59,209 bases of DNA, from contig CALCBC010000106.1 in assembly GCA_937898525.1 (NCBI GenBank), positions 1-59,209 of the forward strand. The letters are read 5' to 3'. The DNA comes from an uncultured Sphingomonadales bacterium (lineage in GTDB: Bacteria; Pseudomonadota; Alphaproteobacteria; Sphingomonadales; Sphingomonadaceae). Under the pieces are notes generated by a model. The model saw only the letters and a list, made by a program, of their open reading frames with translations, had not been told where the DNA came from and did not search any database. Positions 15,887-23,771 of this stretch are shown here, piece after piece. Numbering within the stretch: the first letter of the stretch is position 1; every line of letters starts with the position of its first letter. A program made the translations under genes and the position numbers.

Positions 15887-16585
15887 ATGAGCGATTTGGA
15901 GCAGCGCCTCGCCGCGCTCGAGCACCGCGTCGGCGAGCTGGAGGACATCAACGCGATCCGCCGGCTGCACTGGGCCTACGGCTATTACATCGATTTCAAC
16001 CGGCCCGAGGAAGTCGCCGACCTGTTTGCCGAGGATGGCGTGGTGGTGTTCCTCTCGGGCGAATACGTCGGCCGCGCGGGCGTGCTGCGGCTCTACGGCG
16101 ACTGGATCCAGCACCGCTTTACCGGCGGGCGGCCGGGGCCGGTCGACGGGCTGCTGCTCGACCACTTCCAGATGCAGGACATCATCACCGTCGCGCCCGA
16201 CCGCAAGACCGCCAAGGGCCGCTTCCGCGGGGTGCTGTTCGGCGGCTGGCACGACGATTTCCTCGAGCACAAGCCCGACTTCATGCCGCAGCAGTTCATG
16301 GAGGCCGGGATCTACGAGAACGACTACGTGGTCGAGAACGGCGTGTGGAAGATCAAGCGGCTCGACTACAAGATGCAGTGGCAGGGCAATTACGAGGACG
16401 GCTGGGCCCACACCACCAGCCACCTGCAGCCCGCGCAGAAGCTCTATCCCGAGGACCCGGTGGGACCCGACCGGTTGCTGCCGCCCGAGGAAATCCGCAA
16501 GACCTGGCCCTATCGCCACGACGTGCCGATGCACTTCGCGCACCCGAAGTTCGGCAAGTTGCTGGCGGGGCAAGAGCCGAAGTGA
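15887..16585 (+). CDS. SnoaL/NTF2-fold protein, 232 aa
   Basis: A cytoplasmic SnoaL-like (nuclear transport factor 2 fold) protein. After a short helical start (LEQRLAALEHRVGELEDI) it shows the NTF2 pattern: aromatic-rich helix LHWAYGYYIDF, then DLFAEDG, then beta strands carrying VVENGVWKIKRL. NTF2-fold enzymes act as cofactor-free lyases, isomerases, dehydratases or hydrolases. In sphingomonads the diarylpropane gamma-formaldehyde lyase LdpA belongs to this superfamily, so a similar deformylation or dehydration of a lignin fragment is a reasonable hypothesis. ATG with GGGAGAG upstream. Specific function unproven. Confidence 0.8.
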   Translation: MSDLEQRLAALEHRVGELEDINAIRRLHWAYGYYIDFNRPEEVADLFAEDGVVVFLSGEYVGRAGVLRLYGDWIQHRFTGGRPGPVDGLLLDHFQMQDIITVAPDRKTAKGRFRGVLFGGWHDDFLEHKPDFMPQQFMEAGIYENDYVVENGVWKIKRLDYKMQWQGNYEDGWAHTTSHLQPAQKLYPEDPVGPDRLLPPEEIRKTWPYRHDVPMHFAHPKFGKLLAGQEPK

Positions 16586-16606
16586 GCGATTATTCCGGGC
16601 TCCCCT

Positions 16607-16722
16607 CCCGCTTGCGGGAGGGGTCAGGGATGGGCGTGTGTGCGTTCGCGAGGCGGGGCGGACGGGCCGACGCTCTGGCCGGACTGACCCACCCCCAACC
16701 CCTCCCGCAAGCGGGAGGGGGG
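16607..16722. repeat. paired copies of a dispersed palindromic repeat
   Basis: Two copies of CCCCTCCCGC-tt/aa-GCGGGAGGGG at about 16607-16630 and 16699-16722 face each other. Outer flanks (GGGGTCAGGGATGGG and CCCACCCCCAACCCC) extend the inverted symmetry. The core equals the repeat at position 1. The second copy supplies the GGGAGGGG that acts as ribosome binding site for the next gene. Confidence 0.7.
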
Positions 16723-16724
16723 CT

Positions 16725-17186
16725 GTGAGGCCCGCCGACGGCGTCCTCCCGTGGAACGTGGACGCGCCGCCGTTCGATCCCCGCGACACCTCGAACCGCG
16801 CCGGGCTGACGACGCGGCAGGTGGCCGAGCGCTTCATCCAGCTGTTCTACGTCGAGGACAACCCGACCGACGCGTTCACCTGCTGGATGCACCCCGACTA
16901 CATCCAGCATAACCCCAACGCGCCGACCGGGCGCGATGCGACGCTGGCGATGATGCAGGCGAGCATGGCCCGGCTGCCCGACCTGAGCCACGAGGTGAAG
17001 CGGGTCGTGTGGGGCGATGCCGACCTCGTCGCGGTGCACTTCCACTTCATCCGCGAGCGCGACACGCGCGGCTTCGCGATCATCGACATCCTGCGGATCG
17101 CGGATGGCTACATCGTCGAGCACTGGGACGTGATGCAGGAAGTGCCCGATCCGGCTACGTGCAGGAATTCGAACGGGATGTTCTGA
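16725..17186 (+). CDS. SnoaL-like NTF2-fold protein, 153 aa
   Basis: A second NTF2-fold protein, of the short polyketide-cyclase (SnoaL) type. Motifs are RFIQLFYVED near residues 37-46, then HPDYIQHNPNAPTGRD, and FAIIDILRIADGYIVEHWDV near the end, with the His/Asp pattern of SnoaL-like hydrolases and cyclases. The start is taken as GTG at 16725, 4 nt after a G-rich site supplied by the repeat; a GTG at 16758 is possible. It lies between the longer NTF2 gene and the LigW-like gene, all in one direction. Function is unknown; a small lyase or isomerase role is inferred. Confidence 0.78.
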   Translation: MRPADGVLPWNVDAPPFDPRDTSNRAGLTTRQVAERFIQLFYVEDNPTDAFTCWMHPDYIQHNPNAPTGRDATLAMMQASMARLPDLSHEVKRVVWGDADLVAVHFHFIRERDTRGFAIIDILRIADGYIVEHWDVMQEVPDPATCRNSNGMF

Positions 17187-17193
17187 ACCGAAG

Positions 17194-17325
17194 CCCTCTT
17201 CCCTTGAGGGGAGGGGATGGCCGGGAGAGGGGAAGTGCCGGGACGGCAGCGCCCAGACAGCGTGCCCCCCTCTCCTTCCGCGCCTGCGGCGCTCCCTCCT
17301 CTCGCGTGAGGGGGACAGGGCCTGA
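17194..17325. repeat. G+C-rich hairpin repeats in the NTF2/LigW-like gap
   Basis: The gap holds CCCTTGAGGGGAGGGG and related CCCCTCTCC/GGGGAGG palindromic blocks. They resemble those at 32.3-32.4 kb and 52.55-52.64 kb, so they belong to one dispersed family. Boundaries are approximate. Confidence 0.5.
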
Positions 17326-17342
17326 AATGGAGAGGTTGTCAG

Positions 17343-18473
17343 ATGGCATTGCTCGAGGACGGCAGCGAAAAGGGCCTGAAGGGCCACTTCAGGGAAGACT
17401 TCAGCCTGCGCACGAGGGTCGGCCTGGCGCCGCCGGCGGGAGAGATCGACCGCAACGCGCCGTACAAGCGCATCGCCACCGAGGAGGCGTGGACCTTCCC
17501 GGCGCTGGTCAAGGCGCAGGTCGAGTACGCCGAGAGCGGCGAGGCGCCGAACGACGATTCGCTGCGCATGGGGGCGATGTTCGCGCGGATGCCGAGCCTG
17601 CAGGAAATGCTGCAGGACCTGGGCGAGCTGCGCCTCGCGCACATGGACGAGTACGGCATCGACCGGCAACTGCTGCTGCTGACCGCGCCGGGCGTGCAGG
17701 TCGTGCGGCCGGGCGACGGCACCGCGCTGGCGCGCGAGGCCAACGACATGGCCGCCGAGGCGTGCCGCCGGCATCCCGACAGGTTCTCGGCCTGCGCGGC
17801 GTTCGACCCGCGCGACGTGCCCGGGTCGGTAAAGGAGATCGAGCGGGCGATGGGCGAGCTCGGGCTCGCCGGCGCGGTGCTCAACTCGCACTTTCAGGGA
17901 CACTACATCGACGAGCTCGAGTACTTCCCGATCCTCGAGGCGCTCGAGGCGATGGACGCGGCGCTCTACATCCACCCGACCGCGCCGTTCAACGCGCCGC
18001 ACTACGAGAGCCGCGGGTTCTTCGGCGCCCTGGGCGGCTTCCCGCACGACGTCTGGCTGCACACGATGGGGCTGATCTTCTCCGGCGCGTTCGACCGCTT
18101 CCCGAAGCTGCGCCTGGTGATCGGCCACATGGGCGAGTGCATGCCGCTGCAGCTCTACCGGTTCGACTGGATGCAGGGGAACGCCGACGGGCGGGCGCAC
18201 CTGCGCGGCGGCAGGCAGGTCAAGCTGCAGCACCCGGTCAGCCATTACTTCAGGAACAACATCTGGATCACGACCAGCGGCGTCGCGTGGGAGCCGGCGA
18301 TCAAGTTCTGCATGGACGTGCTCGGACCCGAGCGTGTGCTTTACGCGATGGATTACCCGTACCAGCAGTCGAGCGACGAAGTGGCGGCGTACGATCGAAT
18401 GGACCTGCCGCCCGAGCACAAGGCTATGCTGATGCAGGGCAACGCCGAGCGTGTGTTTAGGCTAGGTTCATGA
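17343..18473 (+). CDS. Amidohydrolase-family aromatic acid decarboxylase, LigW-like
   Basis: A 376-residue member of the amidohydrolase-2 group that includes 5-carboxyvanillate decarboxylase LigW and gamma-resorcylate decarboxylase. Metal-site residues of LigW have clear counterparts: Glu47 in IATEEA, His211 in YIHPT, His262 in IGHMGE, Asp337 in AMDYPY. Further LigW-like blocks are SGVAWEPAIKFC and SHFQGHYIDE. An N-terminal extension of about 28 residues is absent from LigW. It likely removes a carboxyl group ortho to a phenol, possibly 5-carboxyvanillate or a relative. It lies just upstream of a TonB-dependent receptor gene. Confidence 0.85.
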   Translation: MALLEDGSEKGLKGHFREDFSLRTRVGLAPPAGEIDRNAPYKRIATEEAWTFPALVKAQVEYAESGEAPNDDSLRMGAMFARMPSLQEMLQDLGELRLAHMDEYGIDRQLLLLTAPGVQVVRPGDGTALAREANDMAAEACRRHPDRFSACAAFDPRDVPGSVKEIERAMGELGLAGAVLNSHFQGHYIDELEYFPILEALEAMDAALYIHPTAPFNAPHYESRGFFGALGGFPHDVWLHTMGLIFSGAFDRFPKLRLVIGHMGECMPLQLYRFDWMQGNADGRAHLRGGRQVKLQHPVSHYFRNNIWITTSGVAWEPAIKFCMDVLGPERVLYAMDYPYQQSSDEVAAYDRMDLPPEHKAMLMQGNAERVFRLGS

Positions 18474-18569
18474 TTGTATCATTCTGTTTTAAGGTGCTTT
18501 TGTAGCTCTTTTGCATCAGTTCCGCCGGATTGTTCGCCAAGCGCCCGTCGCTCGCTTGCGGCCGGCAAT

Positions 18570-18588
18570 TAGTATGCACTACTGACGA
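18570..18588. promoter_or_regulatory. putative weak operator upstream of the TonB-dependent receptor
   Basis: TAGTATG-CACTA-CTGACGA keeps 6 of 7 left-arm positions of the TTGTATG-n5-CATACAA pattern and the same CACTA spacer as the site at 793-811. The right arm is poor (4 of 7). It is 49 nt before the receptor ATG. Confidence 0.3.
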
Positions 18589-18637
18589 ACCGTCGGCATA
18601 CCCCCGCCGTCAACGAGATAACGCAGGAGAGTGAGGA

Positions 18638-21049
18638 ATGGCGCGTTTCCGCCAGCGTCCCCGTATTGCCCTTGTTCCCGCCGCCAGCATCGCGGCCGTT
18701 GCGGCGGCCCTCGCCGCCGCGCCCGCCGTCGCGCAGGACCAAGCCGCCGAAGCCGACGACAACGCGATCGTCGTCACCGCCCAGTTCCGCGAGCAGAACC
18801 TGCAGGACACGCCTCTGGCGATCACCGCGGTCAACGCCGAGATGCTCGAGGCACGCAGCCAGACGAACATCTCGCAGGTTGCCGCGCAGGCGCCGTCGGT
18901 AACCCTGAAGCCGCAGGGCACGGCCTTCGGCCCGTCGATGACCGCGAGCATTCGCGGCATCGGCCAGTACGACTTCAACCCCGCGCTCGAGCCGGGCGTC
19001 GGCCTCTACATCGACGACGTCTATTACGCGACGCTGACCGGCTCGATGTTCGACCTGCTCGACCTCGACCGCGTCGAGATCCTGCGCGGTCCGCAGGGCA
19101 CGCTCGCCGGGCGCAACTCGATCGGCGGCGCGGTCAAGCTCTACTCGCAGCGTCCGCGCGGCGACAACAGCGCGACCGTCTCGGCCGCCTACGGCAGCCG
19201 CGACCGGGTCGACCTGCGGGCAAGCGCCGACATCGGTATCAGCGAGACGCTCTCGGCCCGCCTGTCGGGCGTTTCCAAGCTGCAGGACGGCTACATCAAG
19301 CGGATGGACTTCGGCTGCGTCAACCCGGCCGGGGAGAGCTCGCTCAACCCCGCCGGCGGCGTGCCGCGCATCCTGCCCGAGACCGCGGACGACTGCGTCC
19401 TCGCCGACGAGGGCGAGGTCAATTACCAGGCGGTGCGCGGACAGCTGCGCTGGCAGCCGACCGACCGCATCGACATCAACCTGGCCGCCGACTACACGCA
19501 CGACCACCGCAACGTCGGCGGCTCGGTGCTGCTGCTGCGCGAGAACGAGGCGGGCGCGGTCGTCAGCCCGAACTATCCCTATCCGCCGAACCCGGCGGCG
19601 CGGGTGTTCGACATCAACCCGTTCGCGGCCGACATCCCGTACGATTCGCGCTTCGTCTGCGGCCCGTACTGCAACTACGCCACCTACATGTCGCTGCCCG
19701 ACAACGGCTCGCCACTGCAGGTGGTCGACGGGCGCAGCCGGTACGACGGCTGGGGCGTCTCGGGCCAGGTCGACTGGGACCTGACCGACAACCTGCAGCT
19801 GGTCTCGATCACCGCCTATCGCGACTACCGCACGCGGTTCAGCAACGACGACGACCTGACCCCGCTCGCGCACAGCCTCGGCAGCGGCGACCTGACCTTC
19901 TGGTCGTTCAGCCAGGAAGTCCGGCTCAACGGCAGCCTGTTCGACGACAAGCTCGAGTACACGATCGGCGGGTTCTACATGGACCAGCGCTCGGTCTACG
20001 CGACGACGCAGAACCTGCGCTACGCTGGCCTCGATCCGTTCCTCGGCAACGACCCGGTCAACGCCGACACCAAGGCGGCCTTCGCGCACCTCTCGTGGCG
20101 TCCGGTCGACCCGCTGACGCTGACCGCCGGCATCCGCTACACCGACGAGCACAAGGACTATACCTACTCGCGGCGGACGTTCGAGGGCGGTGCCCATCCG
20201 CAGCTCGGCGCGCTCGACGGCGTGCGTGGCGACTACGACCACAACCGCTTCGACTATCGCCTCAACGCGATGTACGAGATCACGCCGGACATCTCGGTCT
20301 ATGCCCAGTGGTCGACCGGCTTCAAGGGTGGCGGCATCAACCCGCGGCCGTTCTTCGCGCAGCAGGTGCTGTCGTTCGGTCCCGAGACGCTCGAATCGTG
20401 GGAAGTCGGTTTCAAGAGCGAGCTGTTCGACCGCCGGGTGCGCTTCAACGTCGCCGGGTTCTACAGCGACTACGAGGACATCCAGCTTGCGCTGAGCAAC
20501 TGCCCGCAGGCCGGGCCGGGCTTCGCCGTGCCCTGCGCGCTGCCGGCCAACGCCGGTGACGCGAAGGTCAAGGGCGTCGAGGTCGAGACCACGATCCGGC
20601 CGATCGACGGCCTGCTGATCGACGGCTCGGCGAGTTACACGGACTTCGACTACGTCGCCGACTCGCTCGACCCGGCGAGCGGCATCCTCCCCGGCATGGT
20701 CTCGACCTACACGCCGGAGTGGAAGTGGTCGCTCGGGGTGCAGTACGAGATCCCGCTCGGCTCCTCGGGCTCGGTGATCCCGCGCGTCGACGCCGCCTAC
20801 CAGAGCGAGGTCTACACCAACGCGGTCAACGGGGCGACGAACCTGATCGACGGCTACACGATCGCCAACGCGCGAATCTCGTGGCGCAACGCCAACGAGG
20901 ATCTCGAGCTCGGACTCGAGGTGACCAACGTGTTCGACAAGTACTACTTCCACACGCTGTTCGACCTCACCCGTGCGGGTGCCGGGTTCGTCACCGGCCT
21001 GCCGGGACGGCCGCGCGAGTGGGCGATCACCGCGAAGAAGAAGATCTGA
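18638..21049 (+). CDS. TonB-dependent outer-membrane receptor
   Basis: An 803-residue TonB-dependent receptor. It has a signal peptide (to about VAQDQA), a TonB box-like stretch (NAIVVTAQF), a plug domain (QDTPLAITAVNAE; VEILRGPQGTLAGRNSIGGAV) and a C-terminal beta barrel ending in a charged strand. It lacks siderophore-type hallmarks that I could recognise. The sphingomonad receptor DdvT imports an aromatic lignin dimer, and the neighbouring LigW-like decarboxylase acts in that type of pathway, so an aromatic acid or dimer ligand is inferred. It is closed by a strong terminator. Confidence 0.93.
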   Translation: MARFRQRPRIALVPAASIAAVAAALAAAPAVAQDQAAEADDNAIVVTAQFREQNLQDTPLAITAVNAEMLEARSQTNISQVAAQAPSVTLKPQGTAFGPSMTASIRGIGQYDFNPALEPGVGLYIDDVYYATLTGSMFDLLDLDRVEILRGPQGTLAGRNSIGGAVKLYSQRPRGDNSATVSAAYGSRDRVDLRASADIGISETLSARLSGVSKLQDGYIKRMDFGCVNPAGESSLNPAGGVPRILPETADDCVLADEGEVNYQAVRGQLRWQPTDRIDINLAADYTHDHRNVGGSVLLLRENEAGAVVSPNYPYPPNPAARVFDINPFAADIPYDSRFVCGPYCNYATYMSLPDNGSPLQVVDGRSRYDGWGVSGQVDWDLTDNLQLVSITAYRDYRTRFSNDDDLTPLAHSLGSGDLTFWSFSQEVRLNGSLFDDKLEYTIGGFYMDQRSVYATTQNLRYAGLDPFLGNDPVNADTKAAFAHLSWRPVDPLTLTAGIRYTDEHKDYTYSRRTFEGGAHPQLGALDGVRGDYDHNRFDYRLNAMYEITPDISVYAQWSTGFKGGGINPRPFFAQQVLSFGPETLESWEVGFKSELFDRRVRFNVAGFYSDYEDIQLALSNCPQAGPGFAVPCALPANAGDAKVKGVEVETTIRPIDGLLIDGSASYTDFDYVADSLDPASGILPGMVSTYTPEWKWSLGVQYEIPLGSSGSVIPRVDAAYQSEVYTNAVNGATNLIDGYTIANARISWRNANEDLELGLEVTNVFDKYYFHTLFDLTRAGAGFVTGLPGRPREWAITAKKKI

Positions 21050-21074
21050 GCGGCGAGCTCCGATCCGGGACAGA

Positions 21075-21106
21075 AGGGGCGGCCGGCGACGGCCGCCCCT
21101 TTTTTT
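21075..21106 (+). terminator. Rho-independent terminator of the TonB-dependent receptor gene
   Basis: AGGGGCGGCCG-gcga-CGGCCGCCCCT is a perfect 11-bp stem with a 4-nt loop, followed directly by seven T residues. The T-run ends at the stop codon of the convergent DUF418 gene. Confidence 0.92.
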
Positions 21107-22275
21107 CATGAGCGCGCGAGGCGGAAAGGAACGTCGAGCGTCGTGCGCGTGGCCGCCCGCCAGAGCCATTCGAGCGGGCCGTAGCGGAAGAACCGGTACC
21201 ACAACGCGGCGAGCGCGAGCTGCAGCGCAAAGGCGGCGAGCCCGCCGAGGACCATCGCCGCGCTCGACAGGTCGTCGTAGAGGCCGAGGCCGTAGCCGTA
21301 GAGCAGCAGTGCGGCGACCAGCGACTGGCCGACGTAGAGCGTCAGGGTCATCTTGCCGGCCGGGACCAGCGTCGCGAGCAGGCTACGGAGCGGCGAGTGC
21401 CAGGCGAGCACGAAGACCCCGACCTGGAACGCCATCGCGCTGAGCGCGCGCCACTGGCCGGTGAACCACTCGATCGACTGCCGTTGCATCGGCGCGCCGC
21501 CGTCTTCGGGCGCGGGCGGCAGCAGCAGCGGTTCGAGCTGCGAGACAGCCAGCCACAGCAGCCCCGCGGCGACGGCGATGCCGGCCCACAGCCGCAGGCG
21601 AGACGCAGCCTCGGCGAACAGCGCGCGGCGCTGGATCACCATGCCGACGAGGAACAGCCCGGCGATTTCCACCACGCGGCCGGTCTCGAGGTAGAACGAC
21701 CACTTGGCGACCATGCCCGGCCCGGCGTTGCTGGCGATGGCCTCGCCGAGCGTGCCGGTGGCCTGGGTGGCGAGCCCGCTGTCGCCGAAGAACACCGCCG
21801 GCGCCGTGGCCCAGGCCGCTCCGACGGCGGAGCCCCAGGCGCGCGCGAGCAGGGGCAGCTGGAGGAACAGCAGCAGGGCGATGACCAGCGCGGCCCTGTC
21901 GGAACGGAGCCGGTCGAACGGGATCATGATCAGGCCGACGGCCGCGAGCACTTGCAGGATGTCCCCGCGGTAGACCAGCGCGTGCAGCGTGCCGATCGCG
22001 AACAGCAGCGCCAGCCGCCAGGCGAAGCGCCAGGTGAAGTCGCCGCCGCGCTTGCGCTCGTTGGTCATGATCGTCGCGAAGCTGAAGCCGAACAGCAGCG
22101 CGAAGATGGCGAAAGCCTTGCCGGCGAAGACCGCCATCGTGCCATCGAACCACGGGTCGGGCTGCGGATCGAGCCAGTAGAGCTCGAAGCGCTCGACGCA
22201 ATGGACCATGAACAGTCCGAACAGCGCGTAGCCGCGCAGGGCATCGACCATGTCGATGCGGTTGCTGGCCTGCAT
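21106..22275 (-). CDS. DUF418 family inner-membrane protein
   Basis: A 389-residue integral membrane protein with about 9-10 hydrophobic segments and a C-terminal DUF418 domain (TLYVGQSLVAALL; ALWYRFFRYGPLEWLWRAAT). The N-terminal DALRGYALFGLF motif is typical of this group, which is related to acyltransferase-3/heparan acetyltransferase-type membrane proteins. Members are thought to handle acyl groups or small transported molecules, but no function is fixed. ATG with GGGAGGGGG upstream. It converges on the receptor gene and shows no obvious link to aromatic catabolism. Confidence 0.88.
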   Translation of the reverse strand: MQASNRIDMVDALRGYALFGLFMVHCVERFELYWLDPQPDPWFDGTMAVFAGKAFAIFALLFGFSFATIMTNERKRGGDFTWRFAWRLALLFAIGTLHALVYRGDILQVLAAVGLIMIPFDRLRSDRAALVIALLLFLQLPLLARAWGSAVGAAWATAPAVFFGDSGLATQATGTLGEAIASNAGPGMVAKWSFYLETGRVVEIAGLFLVGMVIQRRALFAEAASRLRLWAGIAVAAGLLWLAVSQLEPLLLPPAPEDGGAPMQRQSIEWFTGQWRALSAMAFQVGVFVLAWHSPLRSLLATLVPAGKMTLTLYVGQSLVAALLLYGYGLGLYDDLSSAAMVLGGLAAFALQLALAALWYRFFRYGPLEWLWRAATRTTLDVPFRLARS

Positions 22276-22350
22276 CCCTCTCCCCCTCCCGTTTTGGTGA
22301 GGAGAGATTAGCGAGACGGAATTGGTAGCGCTACCTCATGATTGAAGGGG

Positions 22351-22412
22351 AGGAGCCCTCATGGCGAAGCTTGCCGCCGAAGGTGGTCAGCACAGCCTGG
22401 ATGAGGGCTCCT
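22351..22412. repeat. inverted-repeat element (AGGAGCCCTCAT arms)
   Basis: AGGAGCCCTCAT (22351-22362) and ATGAGGGCTCCT (22401-22412) are perfect 12-bp inverted arms. A related element with CCCTCATCCA/TGGATGAGGG arms lies at 33472-33532. It sits just beyond the 3' end of the MetE-like gene, so it may mark the transcript end. Confidence 0.6.
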
Positions 22413-22416
22413 TGCC

Positions 22417-23547
22417 CTACTCCGCCATCGCCGGGACCGAGCCCCAGACTTCCTCGGCCACTTCGACCACGAGGCGGATCTTGGCCGCCTGCTGCTCGGT
22501 GGTGATGTCGTTGCCGTGGACGGTCGAGGCGAAGCCGCACTGCGGGCTCAGCGCGAGCTGGTCGATGTCGACGAACTTCGTCGCCTCGTCGATGCGGCGC
22601 TTGATGTCGTCCTTGCTCTCGAGGTCGCCGAGCTTGGTGGTGACGAGGCCGAGCACCACCGTCTTGCCCTTGGGCAGGAACCGCAGCGGGGCGAAGTCGC
22701 CCGAGCGCGGGTCGTCGTACTCGAGGAAGAACGCGTCGATGTCGAGCTCGTTAAACATGATCTCGGCTACCGGCTCGTAGCCGCCCTCGGCGGCCCAGCT
22801 CGAGCGGAAGTTGCCGCGGCACAGGTGGATCGCCCTGATCATGTCGGCCGGCGCGCTGGCGAAGCTCTCGTTGATCAGCTTCGCGTACTGGCGCGTGGTG
22901 GCGTCGGGATCGAGGCCGCGCCGGGCGGCGTCGGCGCGCTGCTCGTCGTCGCACAGGTAGGCGAGGTTGGTGTCGTCCATCTGGATGTAGCGGCAGCCGG
23001 CGGCGGCGAGGCTGTCGACCTCCTCGCGGTAGGCGGCGGCGACGTCGGCGTAGAACTCTTCCATCGTCGGGTAGACATCCTCGGGGATGCCCGCCCGGCC
23101 AGCGCGGAAGTGCAGCATCGTCGGGCTCGGGATCGCGACCTTGGGAGTCTCGCTGACGAGGCCCTTCAGGTACTCGAAGTCGGCGCGCTGGATCGGCTTC
23201 ACGTGCCGGATCTTGCCGGTGACGACCATCACCGGCGGGGCGAAGTGCACCTCCTTGCCGGCGTCGTTCTTGAACGCCTTCTTCAACCCGCCGCGCTCCT
23301 CGACGCCGTCGAGCTGGAGCAGGAAGTCGGTGTGGAAGAAGTAGCGGCGGAACTCGCCATCGGTGATGGCCTTGAGCCCGAGGCTCTCCTGCCACTTGAC
23401 GAGTTCGGCGATCGCGGCGTCCTCGATCGCGCGCAGTTCGGAGTAATCGATGTTGCCCGCAGCCCTGTGTTCGCGTGCCTCGATCACCGATCGCGGACGG
23501 AGGAAGGAGCCGACATGGTCGGCGCGGGACGGCAGCTTGGTCGACAT
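22417..23547 (-). CDS. Cobalamin-independent methionine synthase (MetE) C-terminal domain-like protein
   Basis: A 376-residue stand-alone MetE catalytic-domain protein (UROD/MetE superfamily). Zinc-site elements are visible: HLCRGNF (His and Cys) near residue 245 and SPQCGFAS near 340, with DGEFRRYFF near residue 66. Such short proteins transfer methyl groups to thiols, or act on epoxides in CoM transferases. The start ATG at 23547 gives the family N-terminus MSTKLPSRADHVGSFLRP. Because a LigM-like demethylase in this window makes 5-methyl-tetrahydrofolate, a role in using that methyl group is attractive but unproven. Confidence 0.85.
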   Translation of the reverse strand: MSTKLPSRADHVGSFLRPRSVIEAREHRAAGNIDYSELRAIEDAAIAELVKWQESLGLKAITDGEFRRYFFHTDFLLQLDGVEERGGLKKAFKNDAGKEVHFAPPVMVVTGKIRHVKPIQRADFEYLKGLVSETPKVAIPSPTMLHFRAGRAGIPEDVYPTMEEFYADVAAAYREEVDSLAAAGCRYIQMDDTNLAYLCDDEQRADAARRGLDPDATTRQYAKLINESFASAPADMIRAIHLCRGNFRSSWAAEGGYEPVAEIMFNELDIDAFFLEYDDPRSGDFAPLRFLPKGKTVVLGLVTTKLGDLESKDDIKRRIDEATKFVDIDQLALSPQCGFASTVHGNDITTEQQAAKIRLVVEVAEEVWGSVPAMAE

Positions 23548-23708
23548 GGGGATGTCCTGTCTGGCTAACAATGTTGAGAAGCCAGGGTCATAACGCGGGC
23601 TCGCGCTCGACTGACGGCGACTCATTACGCCGAAGCGATGTTGCACCGCAACCGGGAAATACCCTGACCGGCGCACGCCGAGGGCGCTTGACCGGCGGGA
23701 AACCGAGA

Positions 23709-23727
23709 CCGTAAGTCCTGCTTACAA
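23709..23727. promoter_or_regulatory. putative operator upstream of the PQQ dehydrogenase operon
   Basis: CCGTAAG-TCCTG-CTTACAA contains a perfect 5-bp inverted repeat (GTAAG/CTTAC) with the same 5-nt spacing as the other sites. Its right arm matches CATACAA at 6 of 7 positions. It is 44 nt before the PQQ dehydrogenase ATG, the same distance to within a few bases as at the ligM-like gene. Confidence 0.4.
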
Positions 23728-23771
23728 ACCGAGGGCTCGCGGCACGGGATCGCCGCTCAGGGAGAGGCCGG

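Noticed and set aside
23548..23771. SAM-type riboswitch in front of the MetE-like gene
   Set aside because: I could not find consensus stems of SAM-I, SAM-II or SAH riboswitches in the leader on the minus strand.
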